Shown here piece by piece: positions 7,743-18,207 of a stretch of DNA of 64,000 bases. Both the position numbers and the translations under genes were made by a program. The first letter of the stretch is position 1; each line of letters starts with the position of its first letter. This DNA comes from Lactarius indigo (lineage: Eukaryota > Basidiomycota > Agaricomycetes > Russulales > Russulaceae), in NCBI GenBank assembly GCA_025766275.1, contig JAFKAC010000014.1, positions 248,001-312,000 of the forward strand, given 5' to 3'. The notes under the pieces were generated by a model, which saw nothing but the letters and a program-made list of their open reading frames with translations, made no database searches and was not told the origin of the DNA.

Positions 7743-10562
7743 CTACCCGATGCTAGCGCGGCACTGTGGCGATGGTCGCACAGAACGACATGATACTTGC
7801 ATGGTACTGTGCAAGCGAGGAGGGGAAGTTTGAAAAGAATCGAACAACGCACCACAAGTGTTGCAAATGTCATTCCCGGCGTCGTCGCGACGCCACAAGG
7901 GCGTTCTCGACGTTCCACAGTTTGCACACGTCAAGGGAAGTCTTTGCAAAGCCTTCAATATATCCGTCCCTGGCACACGAGCGTTGGCCACATAAAAGTC
8001 TCTTGCACCACCGAATAAGTGGATAAGTCCCAGCCATTGTTCATCATCTACATCATCCTGCACGCTCGACGATCTGGTTGTATTGATGCTTAGCTCTGTT
8101 ACACGGGGCAGGAATGGGGAAAATTGGCCACAAACTTGGGCCATGGAGAATAACTGCCAATCTAACTGACTGCATGAAATTCGTAATTGTAGAGGTGTAG
8201 AAGCGCTCAAGCTGGCGAAGGAGATAGAAATGGCATGGTCGGAGGTGATAATTTTTGCTCGACTATGTGACTCCAGAACTTCTATCCGGTCGATGAATTG
8301 GCCAAGTTGCGAAGCGTCCATCGTGGGTTGGCTAAAAAATGTAATGCCGATGTTCCCGAGACGAGGTGTATCGATTTTAGCCACCAAACTGTCCAAGTAC
8401 TTGCTAGTTCCTCGATATTTGAAGGACGTGAGAGCAGGGAGAACAATGCGCTCCTCTGGAGGTGGAGGCAAGCCAAGGTAGTTTCGGCGGGATGGAAGGG
8501 AAAGGAAATGGAGTGAGAGTGTTTCAAGTTGGGCAATCCCGGATAGGGCATCGGCAAACGCATCTGGGGAAAAATACCCAACATTCGGAATCTCATGGAG
8601 CTGAAGATCTACGAGATCCGTGGACAGAGAAAGGAGGTGTGGGAGTGCGGGAATGGCAATTCTAGTCAAGTGAAGACTATGCAGGCGTGTGCCCCACCTG
8701 AGAGTGCTGGGGAAGGTTAGCTGCACATTATTCAAGGGTCGAAGAACAAGCTCTTCCAATTCCAAAAATGGCTCTTCGATGGTGAATAACTTTGTCAGGA
8801 GAGAACTCGTGATCGTGAGGCTAATGGAGCTAACACGATCAGCGTGCTTCAGCGCTGCCATGATGTTGTCCTCGTCCTCGGGGGCAGGGGGATCGAGGTT
8901 TGGATGCTTCCCGTAGAGTATGACGATAGGCAGGGCCGGCCAGCAATCTAAGGACTTCAAGACGGGAGTTCCATAGGTGCAGTAAAGTCGAAGATCTAGA
9001 CCCAGAGGCGATGTAAATATGGTCCGCCGCCATCTTCGGCATACATGTGTGAGTGTCGGCCAAGATTGAGGAGAGGCATACAGGAATTGACGAAATATGT
9101 TCAGAAGCACGTCTTCAGGGAGGATCTCAATCGTGACCTGCTGAGAAAAAGGTTCTGTTCCGACCATGTTAGCGTGTAGCGAAAAATAGCAGCGGACGAA
9201 AGTTGTACCTGTCCCATGAAGTTTGCTGGTCAATGGTCGTTCATATTCCACTCCTATGAGGCGGCCCGAGAGTCGGAGAGACATCATTACTAGTGACACC
9301 ACTGCCTCCTGCAAAGGCTCGTTACGCGGCTCAGGTTCTCGAATACAGAGTTTATGCAGGGCCGGTAGCACATTTTCACGCCGCAATATTGAGAGTCGCA
9401 AAGATAGCGCGATGTTTGTCGAGTGGTCGCCAACTACGTGAACCCATTTTGCACCTCTGAATGGTCGGATTAACTTCGGCCATTCTTCACGGTCGCTGTC
9501 GTCCTGCCCACTTGTTTGTCGCGTCGTACAGATGCCTAGATCTTCCACGCCAAGAAGGAAAGTAGATAGCCCATTGCAGATCTGAGCCATGCATGACAAT
9601 TGCCGAGTTAATAGCTTACAGGATACTTGCAGCTCAATGCGCGTAGGGGCCTCTGGTTGGGTGAGGGAGATAGAGATGGCGTGCTCAGAGAATAGAATAT
9701 TTGCTCGACGATGTGGCCCCTGCGTCTCTATCCGGTTGATAAAGCGGCCGAGTTCGGAAGCATGAATCTTGGGTCGGCTAAAGAATGTGATTGCAATGTC
9801 CCCGAGACGAGGTGCGTCGATTATAGCCACTAAGCTGTCCAAATACTCGCTGGTTCCTCGATACTTGAAGCACGTGAGCGAAGGGAGAACAAAGCGTTCA
9901 CCTGGCTGTGGAGGCATGTTTTGGCGGAAAGGGAGGGAAGGGAAGTGGAGTGAAAGTGTTTCGAGTTGGGTCATCTTGTATAAGGCATTGGCGAACGCAT
10001 GTGGGGAAAAATGCTCAATATCAGGAATTTTATGGAGCTGAAGATCTACGAGACCTGTGGAAAGAGAAAGGAGCTGTAGGAGTGAGGGAACGGCGATCCT
10101 ATTCAAGTGCAGAGTACGGAGGCGTGGGCCCCACTGAAAAGCCCTGGGAAGGGTCGGTTGTACGCTATCCCGAGACAGCAGAACGAGGTCTTCTAGTCCC
10201 GAAAGCGGCCCCTCGATGGCGGATAACTTCTCCAGGAGAGAGCTTGTGACGGTGAGGCTGATAGAACTAACGCGATCAGAGTGCTTTAGTGCAACCAAGA
10301 TGTTGTCCTCGTCCTTGGGAGCGGGCGGATTGGGGGCGTACTGCACGGCGATAGGTAAGGTGGGCCAGCAATCTAGAGTCTTTAGTGCAGGCGCTCCATG
10401 CATACAGAACAGTTGAAGGTGTAGAGTGCGTTCAGATGCAAATACGATACGTCGCCACTTGCGACATATATGCACTAGCCTAAGCCAAACTTGTGGAAAA
10501 CCATCCAGATAATAACGAAATATTTTCAGAAGCACTTCGTCGGAAAGCTCCCCGATCGTCAC
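7743..10562 (-). CDS. Tandem double F-box protein with C-terminal GATA-type zinc finger (copy B)
   Basis: One frame of 939 codons. Residues 1-45 are an F-box (ELSDEVLLKIFRYY, then RLVHICRKWRRIVF), followed by a leucine-rich body to about residue 455. A second full F-box (EILPEDVLLNIFRQF, then HVCRRWRRTIF) starts near residue 480, with a second leucine-rich body. Near residue 885 is a well-formed GATA-type finger: Cys-X2-Cys-X17-Cys-X2-Cys with TPLWRR in the loop and CNTCG at the end. F-boxes bind Skp1 in SCF ubiquitin ligases and GATA fingers usually bind DNA or protein, so the pairing suggests a ligase adaptor with a nucleic-acid- or protein-binding tail (inference). The first codon of this frame is GTG; the true start is probably in an upstream exon, since an intron-like stretch with a CTAAC branch site lies at about 10560-10622. 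A possible 46-nt intron right after the finger would change the extreme C-terminus. Confidence 0.7.
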   Translation of the reverse strand: MTIGELSDEVLLKIFRYYLDGFPQVWLRLVHICRKWRRIVFASERTLHLQLFCMHGAPALKTLDCWPTLPIAVQYAPNPPAPKDEDNILVALKHSDRVSSISLTVTSSLLEKLSAIEGPLSGLEDLVLLSRDSVQPTLPRAFQWGPRLRTLHLNRIAVPSLLQLLSLSTGLVDLQLHKIPDIEHFSPHAFANALYKMTQLETLSLHFPSLPFRQNMPPQPGERFVLPSLTCFKYRGTSEYLDSLVAIIDAPRLGDIAITFFSRPKIHASELGRFINRIETQGPHRRANILFSEHAISISLTQPEAPTRIELQVSCKLLTRQLSCMAQICNGLSTFLLGVEDLGICTTRQTSGQDDSDREEWPKLIRPFRGAKWVHVVGDHSTNIALSLRLSILRRENVLPALHKLCIREPEPRNEPLQEAVVSLVMMSLRLSGRLIGVEYERPLTSKLHGTGTTFVRCYFSLHANMVGTEPFSQQVTIEILPEDVLLNIFRQFLYASPQSWPTLTHVCRRWRRTIFTSPLGLDLRLYCTYGTPVLKSLDCWPALPIVILYGKHPNLDPPAPEDEDNIMAALKHADRVSSISLTITSSLLTKLFTIEEPFLELEELVLRPLNNVQLTFPSTLRWGTRLHSLHLTRIAIPALPHLLSLSTDLVDLQLHEIPNVGYFSPDAFADALSGIAQLETLSLHFLSLPSRRNYLGLPPPPEERIVLPALTSFKYRGTSKYLDSLVAKIDTPRLGNIGITFFSQPTMDASQLGQFIDRIEVLESHSRAKIITSDHAISISFASLSASTPLQLRISCSQLDWQLFSMAQVCGQFSPFLPRVTELSINTTRSSSVQDDVDDEQWLGLIHLFGGARDFYVANARVPGTDILKALQRLPLTCANCGTSRTPLWRRDDAGNDICNTCGALFDSFQTSPPRLHSTMQVSCRSVRPSPQCRASIG

Positions 10563-11580
10563 TTGTCGAGAAGAGGCAATGGTTAGCGAGAGGCGTAGGT
10601 ATTGACGAGGGTCTAGAGTTGTACCTCTTCTAAAGCATTCCCTGGGTGTGATAAATGGATGGGTGGGTAATACGTATCGGGGACGAGTACGCCTATTGAG
10701 AGGTCTGAGACATTGACTGTCATCTCCAGTGGAGGAGCATCGCAGACGCTAGACGACCTACTTTGGAGACTCAGAGTGCATGGGGGGACAACGAACGGGG
10801 TAGATGTTGCTGGCATGTCCTCCAAGTTATGTAGGGTCAGGAACAAGGCCAGGAACACGATAAAGCTATGATTTCACCGCCCGATCGGATGAACACGATT
10901 TAGGGCATAGTAGTGGAGAACGTGTCAAGGGCTGTGAGGGGCTCTTACTACTCGCCGCATACGCGTGGCGTCGGGGTGACAGGGGCGTGGCCCGGTCCAC
11001 CGCATTGCTATACAGTAAGGTAACAAGTCGCCTATCTGCCATTGTACTAGTAGATGCCAGTGTGTGTTGCACCGTAATTCAGCAACTGCCGTAGTCATAC
11101 CAATATTTCCAAGAATATTGCCCTAATAAATATTTCACCGTGATCGTGACTACTGCAAGAACTTGTGTAAGAAAACATCCGAGAAAATATCTACCATCGT
11201 CCGGTCGTCCGGTCCGCTGACTCAGACCCCAGCCTCACAGTCTCAACGTGTGCACCAACAGCCTCAACCTCGAGGCCTGGGCCCGAACACGAGCAAACCT
11301 TTCCATCGGAAAAACCTTCAGTAAATACGAAGATTTCGTTTCCCTATTCCCGGTTTTGGATAATATTTTACGAAATAGCTGAGCTTTATGTCCGAAAAGG
11401 CGTTTCTGCATGAGGCTTTCACGCGGAAGAACAAGCGGAAGAATGCGGTTCTTTGTTATCAATTGCCATTTGGTCCACACGTGTGTTGCGTACGCTATCA
11501 TCTGGGTTGCACAGTAGAGTGGCGCCGAAGAACAACTTCGACAATACAGTTTTTCATCGAGTCACTCGATCTGCTGTGTT
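10563..11580 (-). repeat. Duplicated 5' flank of the F-box locus (copy B)
   Basis: Homologous to 3183-4213. It contains an ATG-started frame (ATG at about 10815, reading to a GTACAA donor at about 10623) that could be a short 5' exon. Splicing it to the F-box frame is not clean by phase, and the copy A version is broken, so I treat it as leader or promoter. The block at about 11350-11530 (TTTATGTCCGAAAAGG, GCATGAGGCTTTCACGCGG, GTGGCGCCGAAGAACAA) recurs at 3990-4180 and, more weakly, near 37020 and 43600. Confidence 0.5.
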
Positions 11581-11695
11581 AGAATATAGCAGAATGCGAC
11601 TGGCATGTTGACGGCCCATTGATGAGGGTCTTTTACCTCGAATCGCCCTAGATAATAGCAGGAGGGCTCATCGTTTTCCTTCGTCTGAACGACTA

Positions 11696-12160
11696 CTACA
11701 ATCGTACACATAGACGATCCTTGGTCATTGTATCATGGTACCTACGGTATCTAGCTCTATGGTTCCACGTGACCCCCCTCAGAAGCTGTGCAACGACGGT
11801 TAATCCGATGCATACTCCATGAGCGAGCATGGCATAAACAAAGTTTCCACCCAAACGCCATTCGTGACAGACGCGCAAAGAGCCGAAGCTCTCGAATTAC
11901 TTGGAGCTGACTCGGAGGAAGACAATATTGTTAAGTACTTTGGGTTCTTGTACGTCTCGTTAAGACCATACCCGGTCGAGGTGAAAGCCCAGGGAGTAGG
12001 ACACTCCTGACTCAGCAATGCGTACCATACTGATTGGATCTGGGTTCCACTGGGCAATGGCGTTGGTACGGGTGCCGGTACTGTGTCTCCACTCTCCAGT
12101 TGGAGAAACGGCGTCTCTTCGTCTACGAATTCATCAAGTCTTGTAAGGTACGTCTGTGGG
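11696..12160 (-). pseudogene. MFS transporter relic (N-terminal and C-terminal pieces)
   Basis: Reverse-strand remnant. At about 12140-12090 is the hallmark N-terminal peptide of the local MFS family (DEETPFL preceded by a TRLDEF-like stretch, but with no ATG). At about 11880-11720 is the last membrane helix and tail (LGGNFVYAMLAHGVCIGL, then a QLLRGVTW-like end), in another frame. The ten central helices are absent. Its upstream flank resembles the flank of the relic at 27.7 kb, so both descend from one gene. Confidence 0.6.
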
Positions 12161-12616
12161 GGGAAGCGGATTGAAAAGATTAACGCGCACTTGCCATGAC
12201 TAGGCAGTTTTGGGTCTGTAACCGTCTGTCACGTATCCTAGAGGTTTTTTGCACCAAACCAGGTCGGCGGACCGGTACACGATGGTCTGGAACTCTGGGT
12301 AGATATTTTATTAGGGTACAGTAACCATGATATAGCAACTGTTGGGTCAGGGTGCGGCACAGACGAGCAGCGAAGCGATGGGTTGCTGTGTGATTTGTTA
12401 TTGTCACAGTCAGAGTCACCGTGACAGAGGCCCGACGGATATCTCACCTAGGCGAAGCCGACGGCCCGGGAACGGCGATCGACATCCGAGTCTGATCCGG
12501 GTCCGTCAAACCAACAGCACCGTGGCCGCAGCAGAGTGATGGGCTTACACCGCATAAATATAGAAGAGGAATAGGTATAAGAGGATACGTGGCAGCCAAG
12601 ATAGCCCCACTTCTTC

Positions 12617-15124
12617 ATGCAAGACTCTCTAATATCCCTTGGTCGACAGTCACTTGTCGTAGCAGCCCGCACGATTTTCATATCAGCATTGGGCCTATTC
12701 GCCCTGTCGATAACATATATACTCTACGTTCTTATCCTCGGTCGTGTCCGCGCCTATCGTTCTCCACTTCAGAACGTTCCCGGACCAAAGGAAGAACATT
12801 GGCTCAGGGGCGACTTTGTTGATGTGCAAGAGCCAGATTCGTCGCGTTTGCAAGAGGAGTGGGTGAACACATATGGGCATGTGGTGAAGTACCATGCTCG
12901 TTTCGGGGTGCGTTCCTATCTCTTTCATTATATCCAAAGAACGATTCACGATCCACGTATGACGACTCTGCCGCTCGTAGACGCTTAGGCTCCTGACCGT
13001 CGACCCCGTCGCCATTGCGTATATTCTCCAGAACAGCGAAGTATTCCAGAAGTCGGACTTTTTGAGCTTCACTTTGGGTAGCGCCACGGGTCGAGGTGCA
13101 CAATAATTCATTCTTGCGTCCGATTTGCAGTGCCTTGATGGTCGCCTCCTCTGTAGGTCTCTTATTTGTAGAAGGTAGGGTATGTTCCGCGACCACCCCT
13201 TTCTTATTCTAATCCGTAACCTCATACAGGGCCTCAGCACAGGAAGCAGGTATGTTGGTGCCAGTGCAATCACCTCAGAGGGCTCACGGTTGTAATTCTT
13301 TAAGCGTAAGGTCATGGTGAGTCTTCTTGATTTGTTTTGGAAGAGATTGTCATGGATTTGTGGTTCTATGTATAATTCAGAACCCCGCATTTGGTCCTGC
13401 TCAAGTGCGAAAATTCACGTCGTTGTTCCTCGAGAAATCATTAGAGGTAAGCACCTTATAGAGAGAAGCTGGGCTTTTGATTTGGTGCTAGCAATTTTAC
13501 AGCTTCGCGAGATTTGGGCGGACCTAATTTCCAAATCGACACGAAAAGATGGAAAACTGGGTTTTGATGCTTTCGTCTGGCTGAACAAAGTCACTCTGGA
13601 CATCATTGGGTTGGCCGGTAACACACGCTCTTCAACTCACCTCCAAGATGTGCTCATCGCCTATTCTGCGTCTCAAACAGGATTCAATTACACCTTCAAT
13701 TCGTTAAACTCACCTGATGAAAACCAAAATGAACTATACGAATCCATTCGTTCCATTCTTACAATAAAGGCTGGTGTATCCATGTTCGTATTCCAACTGT
13801 TCTTTCCCCTCTTTCGTCCCATTGTAAGTCTCTACTCTATCCGAAGGAGAAAGGGTCATACATGACCCACTTTTACAGCCGACTGCACGTTCCCGTGTTC
13901 TCAATCGCTCGTCAGAAGTCATACGGAGAATCGGTTCTCAACTCATTCGAGATAAGAAAGCCGCCGTACTCGCTGAACTCAACGTGGATGGCTCTGGGGT
14001 GGTAGAAAAGCACGATGTGCAGGGACACGACTTGCTCAGCCTGCTAATCAAATCGAACATAGCCAGTGATATGCCAGAAAGCATGCGCCTGAGTGACGAG
14101 GAAATCCTGTCGCGTAGGTGCCTTCCTCCGTCTCGACTGAAATCTTCCCAGTCGACTCAACTTTAACACGCTGATCTTGCGATCTAGAGGTACCTACGTT
14201 CCTCATAGCTGGACATGAAACTTCGAGGTGAGCGATATGTATGACCTCGTTCGTGTTTGGATATCTCATCGAAAACTTTTTTTTTCAAACGTAGCACGGC
14301 TATTGCCTGGACGCTGTTCGCACTTTCGTGCCATCCTGCAATTCAGACAACGCTACGTGCAGAGCTGCGCACGTGCCCGACCGACATGCCGACGATGGAT
14401 CAACTGAACGCGCTCCCGTACCTCGATGGCGTCGTACGCGAGGTGCTGCGCCTCTACGCGCCTGTATCGGCTACGCAGCGCATCGCAATGCACGATGCGG
14501 AGATTCCGCTGCAAAAGCCATTCAAGGATAACCGCGGTATCATGCAGAGCTCGATCCGGTGCGTACGACTAAAATCTAAAGTCGATGACTCACTCAAAAG
14601 GAACGACGCAACAGGGTGTCCAAGGGGGATTCTGTTAACATCCCTATTCGCCTGATGAACCGCTCGACAGAGGTATGGGGCGAAGATGCTAATGAGTTCA
14701 GGTACGCAACTGTTTCTTGTCCCGATGGTATCGTAGTCTAACATGAAGTGCACGATGCGTGGTCAGGCCGGAACGATGGGAAACCATACCGGAAGCGGCG
14801 CATGCGCTTCCGAGCGTATATAGCCACTTAGTGACGTTCATCGCCGGTGCGCACGGCTGTATTGGCTATCGTTTCTCCGTCGTCGAGTACGTGATGCTTT
14901 TTCCATGCATAATTCGTGTCGTGCGCGATGTAACTCATTCGTAATGATGATGCAGGATCAAAGCGCTTTTGTTCACGCTGGTGCGCGGGTTCGAGTTCGA
15001 GCTGGCGCTGCCAGCGGAGGATATCGTGCGTAGGACTTCGATCGTCGGCCGCCCTGTGGTTGCATCGAATCCTGCTGCGGGACCGCAGCTGCCCCTGCTG
15101 ATTCGACCGGCGAACCTGGATTAG
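12617..15124 (+). CDS. Cytochrome P450 monooxygenase, 14 exons (P450-2)
   Basis: Likely exons: 12617-12907, 12981-13095, 13157-13174, 13230-13249, 13305-13316, 13381-13446, 13503-13617, 13681-13823, 13879-14113, 14188-14227, 14295-14558, 14615-14701, 14767-14886 and 14956-15124. All introns are GT-AG, the phases agree, and the total is 1695 nt, giving 564 residues. This is a normal length for a membrane-bound fungal P450. Visible landmarks are an N-terminal anchor (about residues 10-40), a PGPK hinge, the NPAFGP segment, the I-helix AGHETS, the K-helix EVLR (ExxR), PERW, and the heme-ligand segment FIAGAHGCIG (FxxGxxxCxG, Cys as thiolate ligand). It would hydroxylate a small hydrophobic substrate at the ER, taking electrons from NADPH-P450 reductase. 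The substrate is unknown. It faces the MFS pseudogene at 15487. I do not assign a CYP family number. Confidence 0.85.
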
Positions 15125-15486
15125 ATCCTCTCTTCACTGATTACCTGCCACTGGAGAGGACGTTAGATAGGGGGTAACGAAAGGTACACTAATACTAATA
15201 ATGGTCATCTCACCGAGAGGCGACGTTGGGCGGAGCTACGCAGATGAATGTTGTGGGCCCATGTTGTGGGCCCATCATTGGCAATAGTATTTGTAACTTA
15301 CTTCTGCATGAAGAGTTTCAACCACGTCGACTCAATTATAATTGAACTTGAACGCTTCACGATCCACATTAGCATAGTTGGGCTGTAGTAATAAACGTTA
15401 ATGTCAGGACAGTCCGTGACTAAGTGTACATACAAAACATCAACTAACCTTCTATCCTCTAGTATTACCTCTAAGCTACCCACTCC

Positions 15487-17675
15487 TCACGACGTGTTCT
15501 TCGGAAGCTGCATGGAGCCACCCAACTCAACGCATACCACGCCAAGGAACAATTTGCCGCCCAGGATGCTGTGCGTCAGGGAGAATGCAAATAGCCAGTC
15601 TGCCGCAGCCGGTCCAACAGTGCTCACAACCGAGTTCACCACATGCAAAAGACCAAAAATGGCGCCAAGCGAACGTCTGTCAGGGGCGGCAGATGAAAAG
15701 TACGGGTTCAATGCACCTGAGTGATCCCGCATGCGCCATGAGTATCCGCGTCTGAGGTAAAAACTAACTGTATGCCATATCAAAAACGCACAAAGACGAC
15801 ATCTGTAAGATCATGAACAGCCATACGATGAAGTTTAGGCCACCACTGGCCACGGCTAAATTTTTTGAAGGGGAATAGAGCATAGATCACGGCGTACGAA
15901 GTAATGCCGACAATGAAGACACGCCGCCGACCAAAAACGGCTGACGAAGTGCGAAAAGAAATGAATTGAAAAAAGCCGCTGGTGAGGTCACTCAGGGCGC
16001 GCCGGAGTAGAAAGACGGCCACGTGCTGGTGACCAAAATAAGACGAGCGATTCTGAGCAAGACTCTGAGCAAGGACAAGCGAATTTAAAGCACAAGGGGA
16101 ATTATGAGTCGAGGATCAACTAGATACTCTTCTGGGGCCCATTTCTGGGGTTGCTTTATGGATATATGTAAACCATTATGAGTTGTATTTTCAAAAACAG
16201 AACGCTTTGTAAGAACCTCGGACAGTTGTATAGTAAGTCGGGCACGATACCGAAACGGAAGCAAGTCGCGCTTGCCTCTCATTCGAATCTGTAAACCATC
16301 GAATCACGTATATTATGCGCGAGAAACGGAAACAAGGATATACATTGCCCCTGAGGGGCACCCAAACATTATCTGGGCAAGTACGAGACAAGTCCGAGGC
16401 CGAGCGTGGTACGCGGACGCTACCGCCGCTCGGACCTCCGGCGGAACGAATCCGCCCTTGCCCTTGCCCGTATAAAGACAATCCCAAGCCAATGGATACC
16501 GGATTCAGGTTGAGTCCACCATGCTCGACCAGTGTCGACCACACAAACGGAATATAAGACGTCACTATACTATTGAGTAGCGCGAGCGGCGCACAATTGG
16601 CAGCAGTAATGACAACTGGCTTCGTGAGCACAGAGCGCAGCGGCAGCAGCTTGTTCAATTCATTAGATACCACGTCGAGATATGGACTATCGCGGGCTTA
16701 TCCATGAGGAGCATAAGAGTTGGGTCTCGCAAGCTGGAGCCTCTCTGAGGGCCTCGAATCTAATGTCTGGAAGGTGTCACTGCACAAACCTCTTCCAAAT
16801 ACAATTCCGTAATGATGGATGAAAGACATGTGAATGGAGCAGCTACGAGACATGGAAATATGGGTAGTCTTCCCAAAAAGGGTGGGAGAACATGTGTGGC
16901 CAGCGATCCTGTGGGCGTAACAAGACACCACCGACCCTAGCCAAGGGACTAAGAATTTTAGAAGTCGGTTAGAGACTAAGAGAAAATAAGATACGACGGA
17001 CCCACGTCCAAGTCACTGGTAGCATGGAAAATCCTTGTTCAACATTCGTCTCGTCTGTAAGTTCCGCTGTCATGCTTTTGATGACATCATGACACCGATG
17101 TGTCCCGTCACCGCGTCGTGTAAGCACAGGCTGTGAACCCTAGGTCAGTCGGTTCTCGAGGGTGTGTATAGCGAAGTACCTTGTGACAAGCGTCAAAAAA
17201 ATTGGAACAAACCGAACAAGAGAATCAAAAGAGCTGTACCTACGAGGCATGACAAAGGAACAGGCTCCCGTCCGGCATGGTCGGACAGACGACTCCATTG
17301 GAGTGAGGCTCCAAATACATGATAAAGAGACACCTATCACGAAGTTTGGACCATGTCCATCACTCTGTTAGAGAAAGGAAGACGCAATATGATCCCCTTG
17401 TAATACCCGACTTTCAGCGCATCACAGCCGCCTTCCGGAAGCTCTCAAGAGCCGAAAACAGTGTTCGGCACTGATAGCCTAAGAGCGTACTGAACCTGGT
17501 TGAGGTAAGGACTTAGAGGACGGACTCTGCGAGCCAGGCTGTGAGGACTCAAGGAGGATAGAGATCTGGCCCATTGGTAGCGGTGTCTGAGTCGGTTGCA
17601 AAACTTCTGGATTTGCGAAGAAAGGTATGTCTCCTCATGAAATTCGTGGTTGTCTTCAAACCTTGTTAGAGACAT
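15487..17675 (-). pseudogene. MFS transporter pseudogene (MFS1)
   Basis: Copy of the gene at 21094-22930. The N-terminal exon starts with ATG at 17675 (MSLTRFED) but shifts frame after about 20 codons. The exon around 17110-17050 has indels inside the GHIGV(V)KS segment. The large central exon is interrupted by about 470 bp of foreign sequence at 15980-16451, and the last exon (15720-15487) lacks several codons in the GGKFAYIV segment. The ancestral protein would have been a roughly 490-residue, 12-helix major facilitator. It lies tail to tail with P450-2, the same arrangement as P450-3 and MFS2. Confidence 0.8.
15980..16451. mobile_element. About 470-bp insertion in the MFS1 pseudogene
   Basis: Comparison with intact MFS2 shows continuous exon on both sides (GFFQF side at 15979, SLYG side at 16456) and unrelated sequence between. 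The four bases CCGC occur at both edges (15976-15979 and 16452-16455), which could be a target duplication. I see no clear terminal inverted repeats, no transposase frame, and no second copy in the window. The class of element is unknown. Confidence 0.5.
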
Positions 17676-18207
17676 TGACTATGAGGTCGGGTGGTCGAGA
17701 TGATGAGTTCCGGTATCCAAGGGATATAGCCGCTGGAACCACCCCACCACTGATAGATTTGTGCGCTCTTCTGCTGGTGGGAGTAAGGGGAGAAACCTTG
17801 ACGTCACATCCCTCTCAAAACGAATCGGATTCCCAAGAAAAAGTGTTTTCCGAGGACTTGTTTTGTCACTTGGACCGTCATGCCGCGCCGCGCATCCGAA
17901 TTTGAAATTTGATAGGATCGCCGTGGGTTGGATCAAGAGACCATCATGGCGCAACTACCAAAGACGAGGAGCGAAGCAATGGGCCATTGTGACTCGTTGC
18001 CATCGGGATTAGTATCTAATTCAGTCAGACCGGAGATCAATTTTGAGTCTGATCCGGGTCCCTTACCGGGTCCATTATACCAAGAGTGGTGGGCGCGCCG
18101 CAGAAGAAGTGATGGGCTTTCATACGCATGGAGGAGAAATGGGTATAATAGGATAGGTGGGGCCCATTGGCTCAATGTTTCCCAGTGGAGACACCCCCCA
18201 CTGCATC

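Noticed and set aside
10613..10858. Possible 5' coding exon of the F-box gene
   Set aside because: It has an ATG and a GT donor, but phase does not join cleanly to the F-box frame, and the copy A equivalent is broken by an indel and a stop. It is kept only as possible leader.
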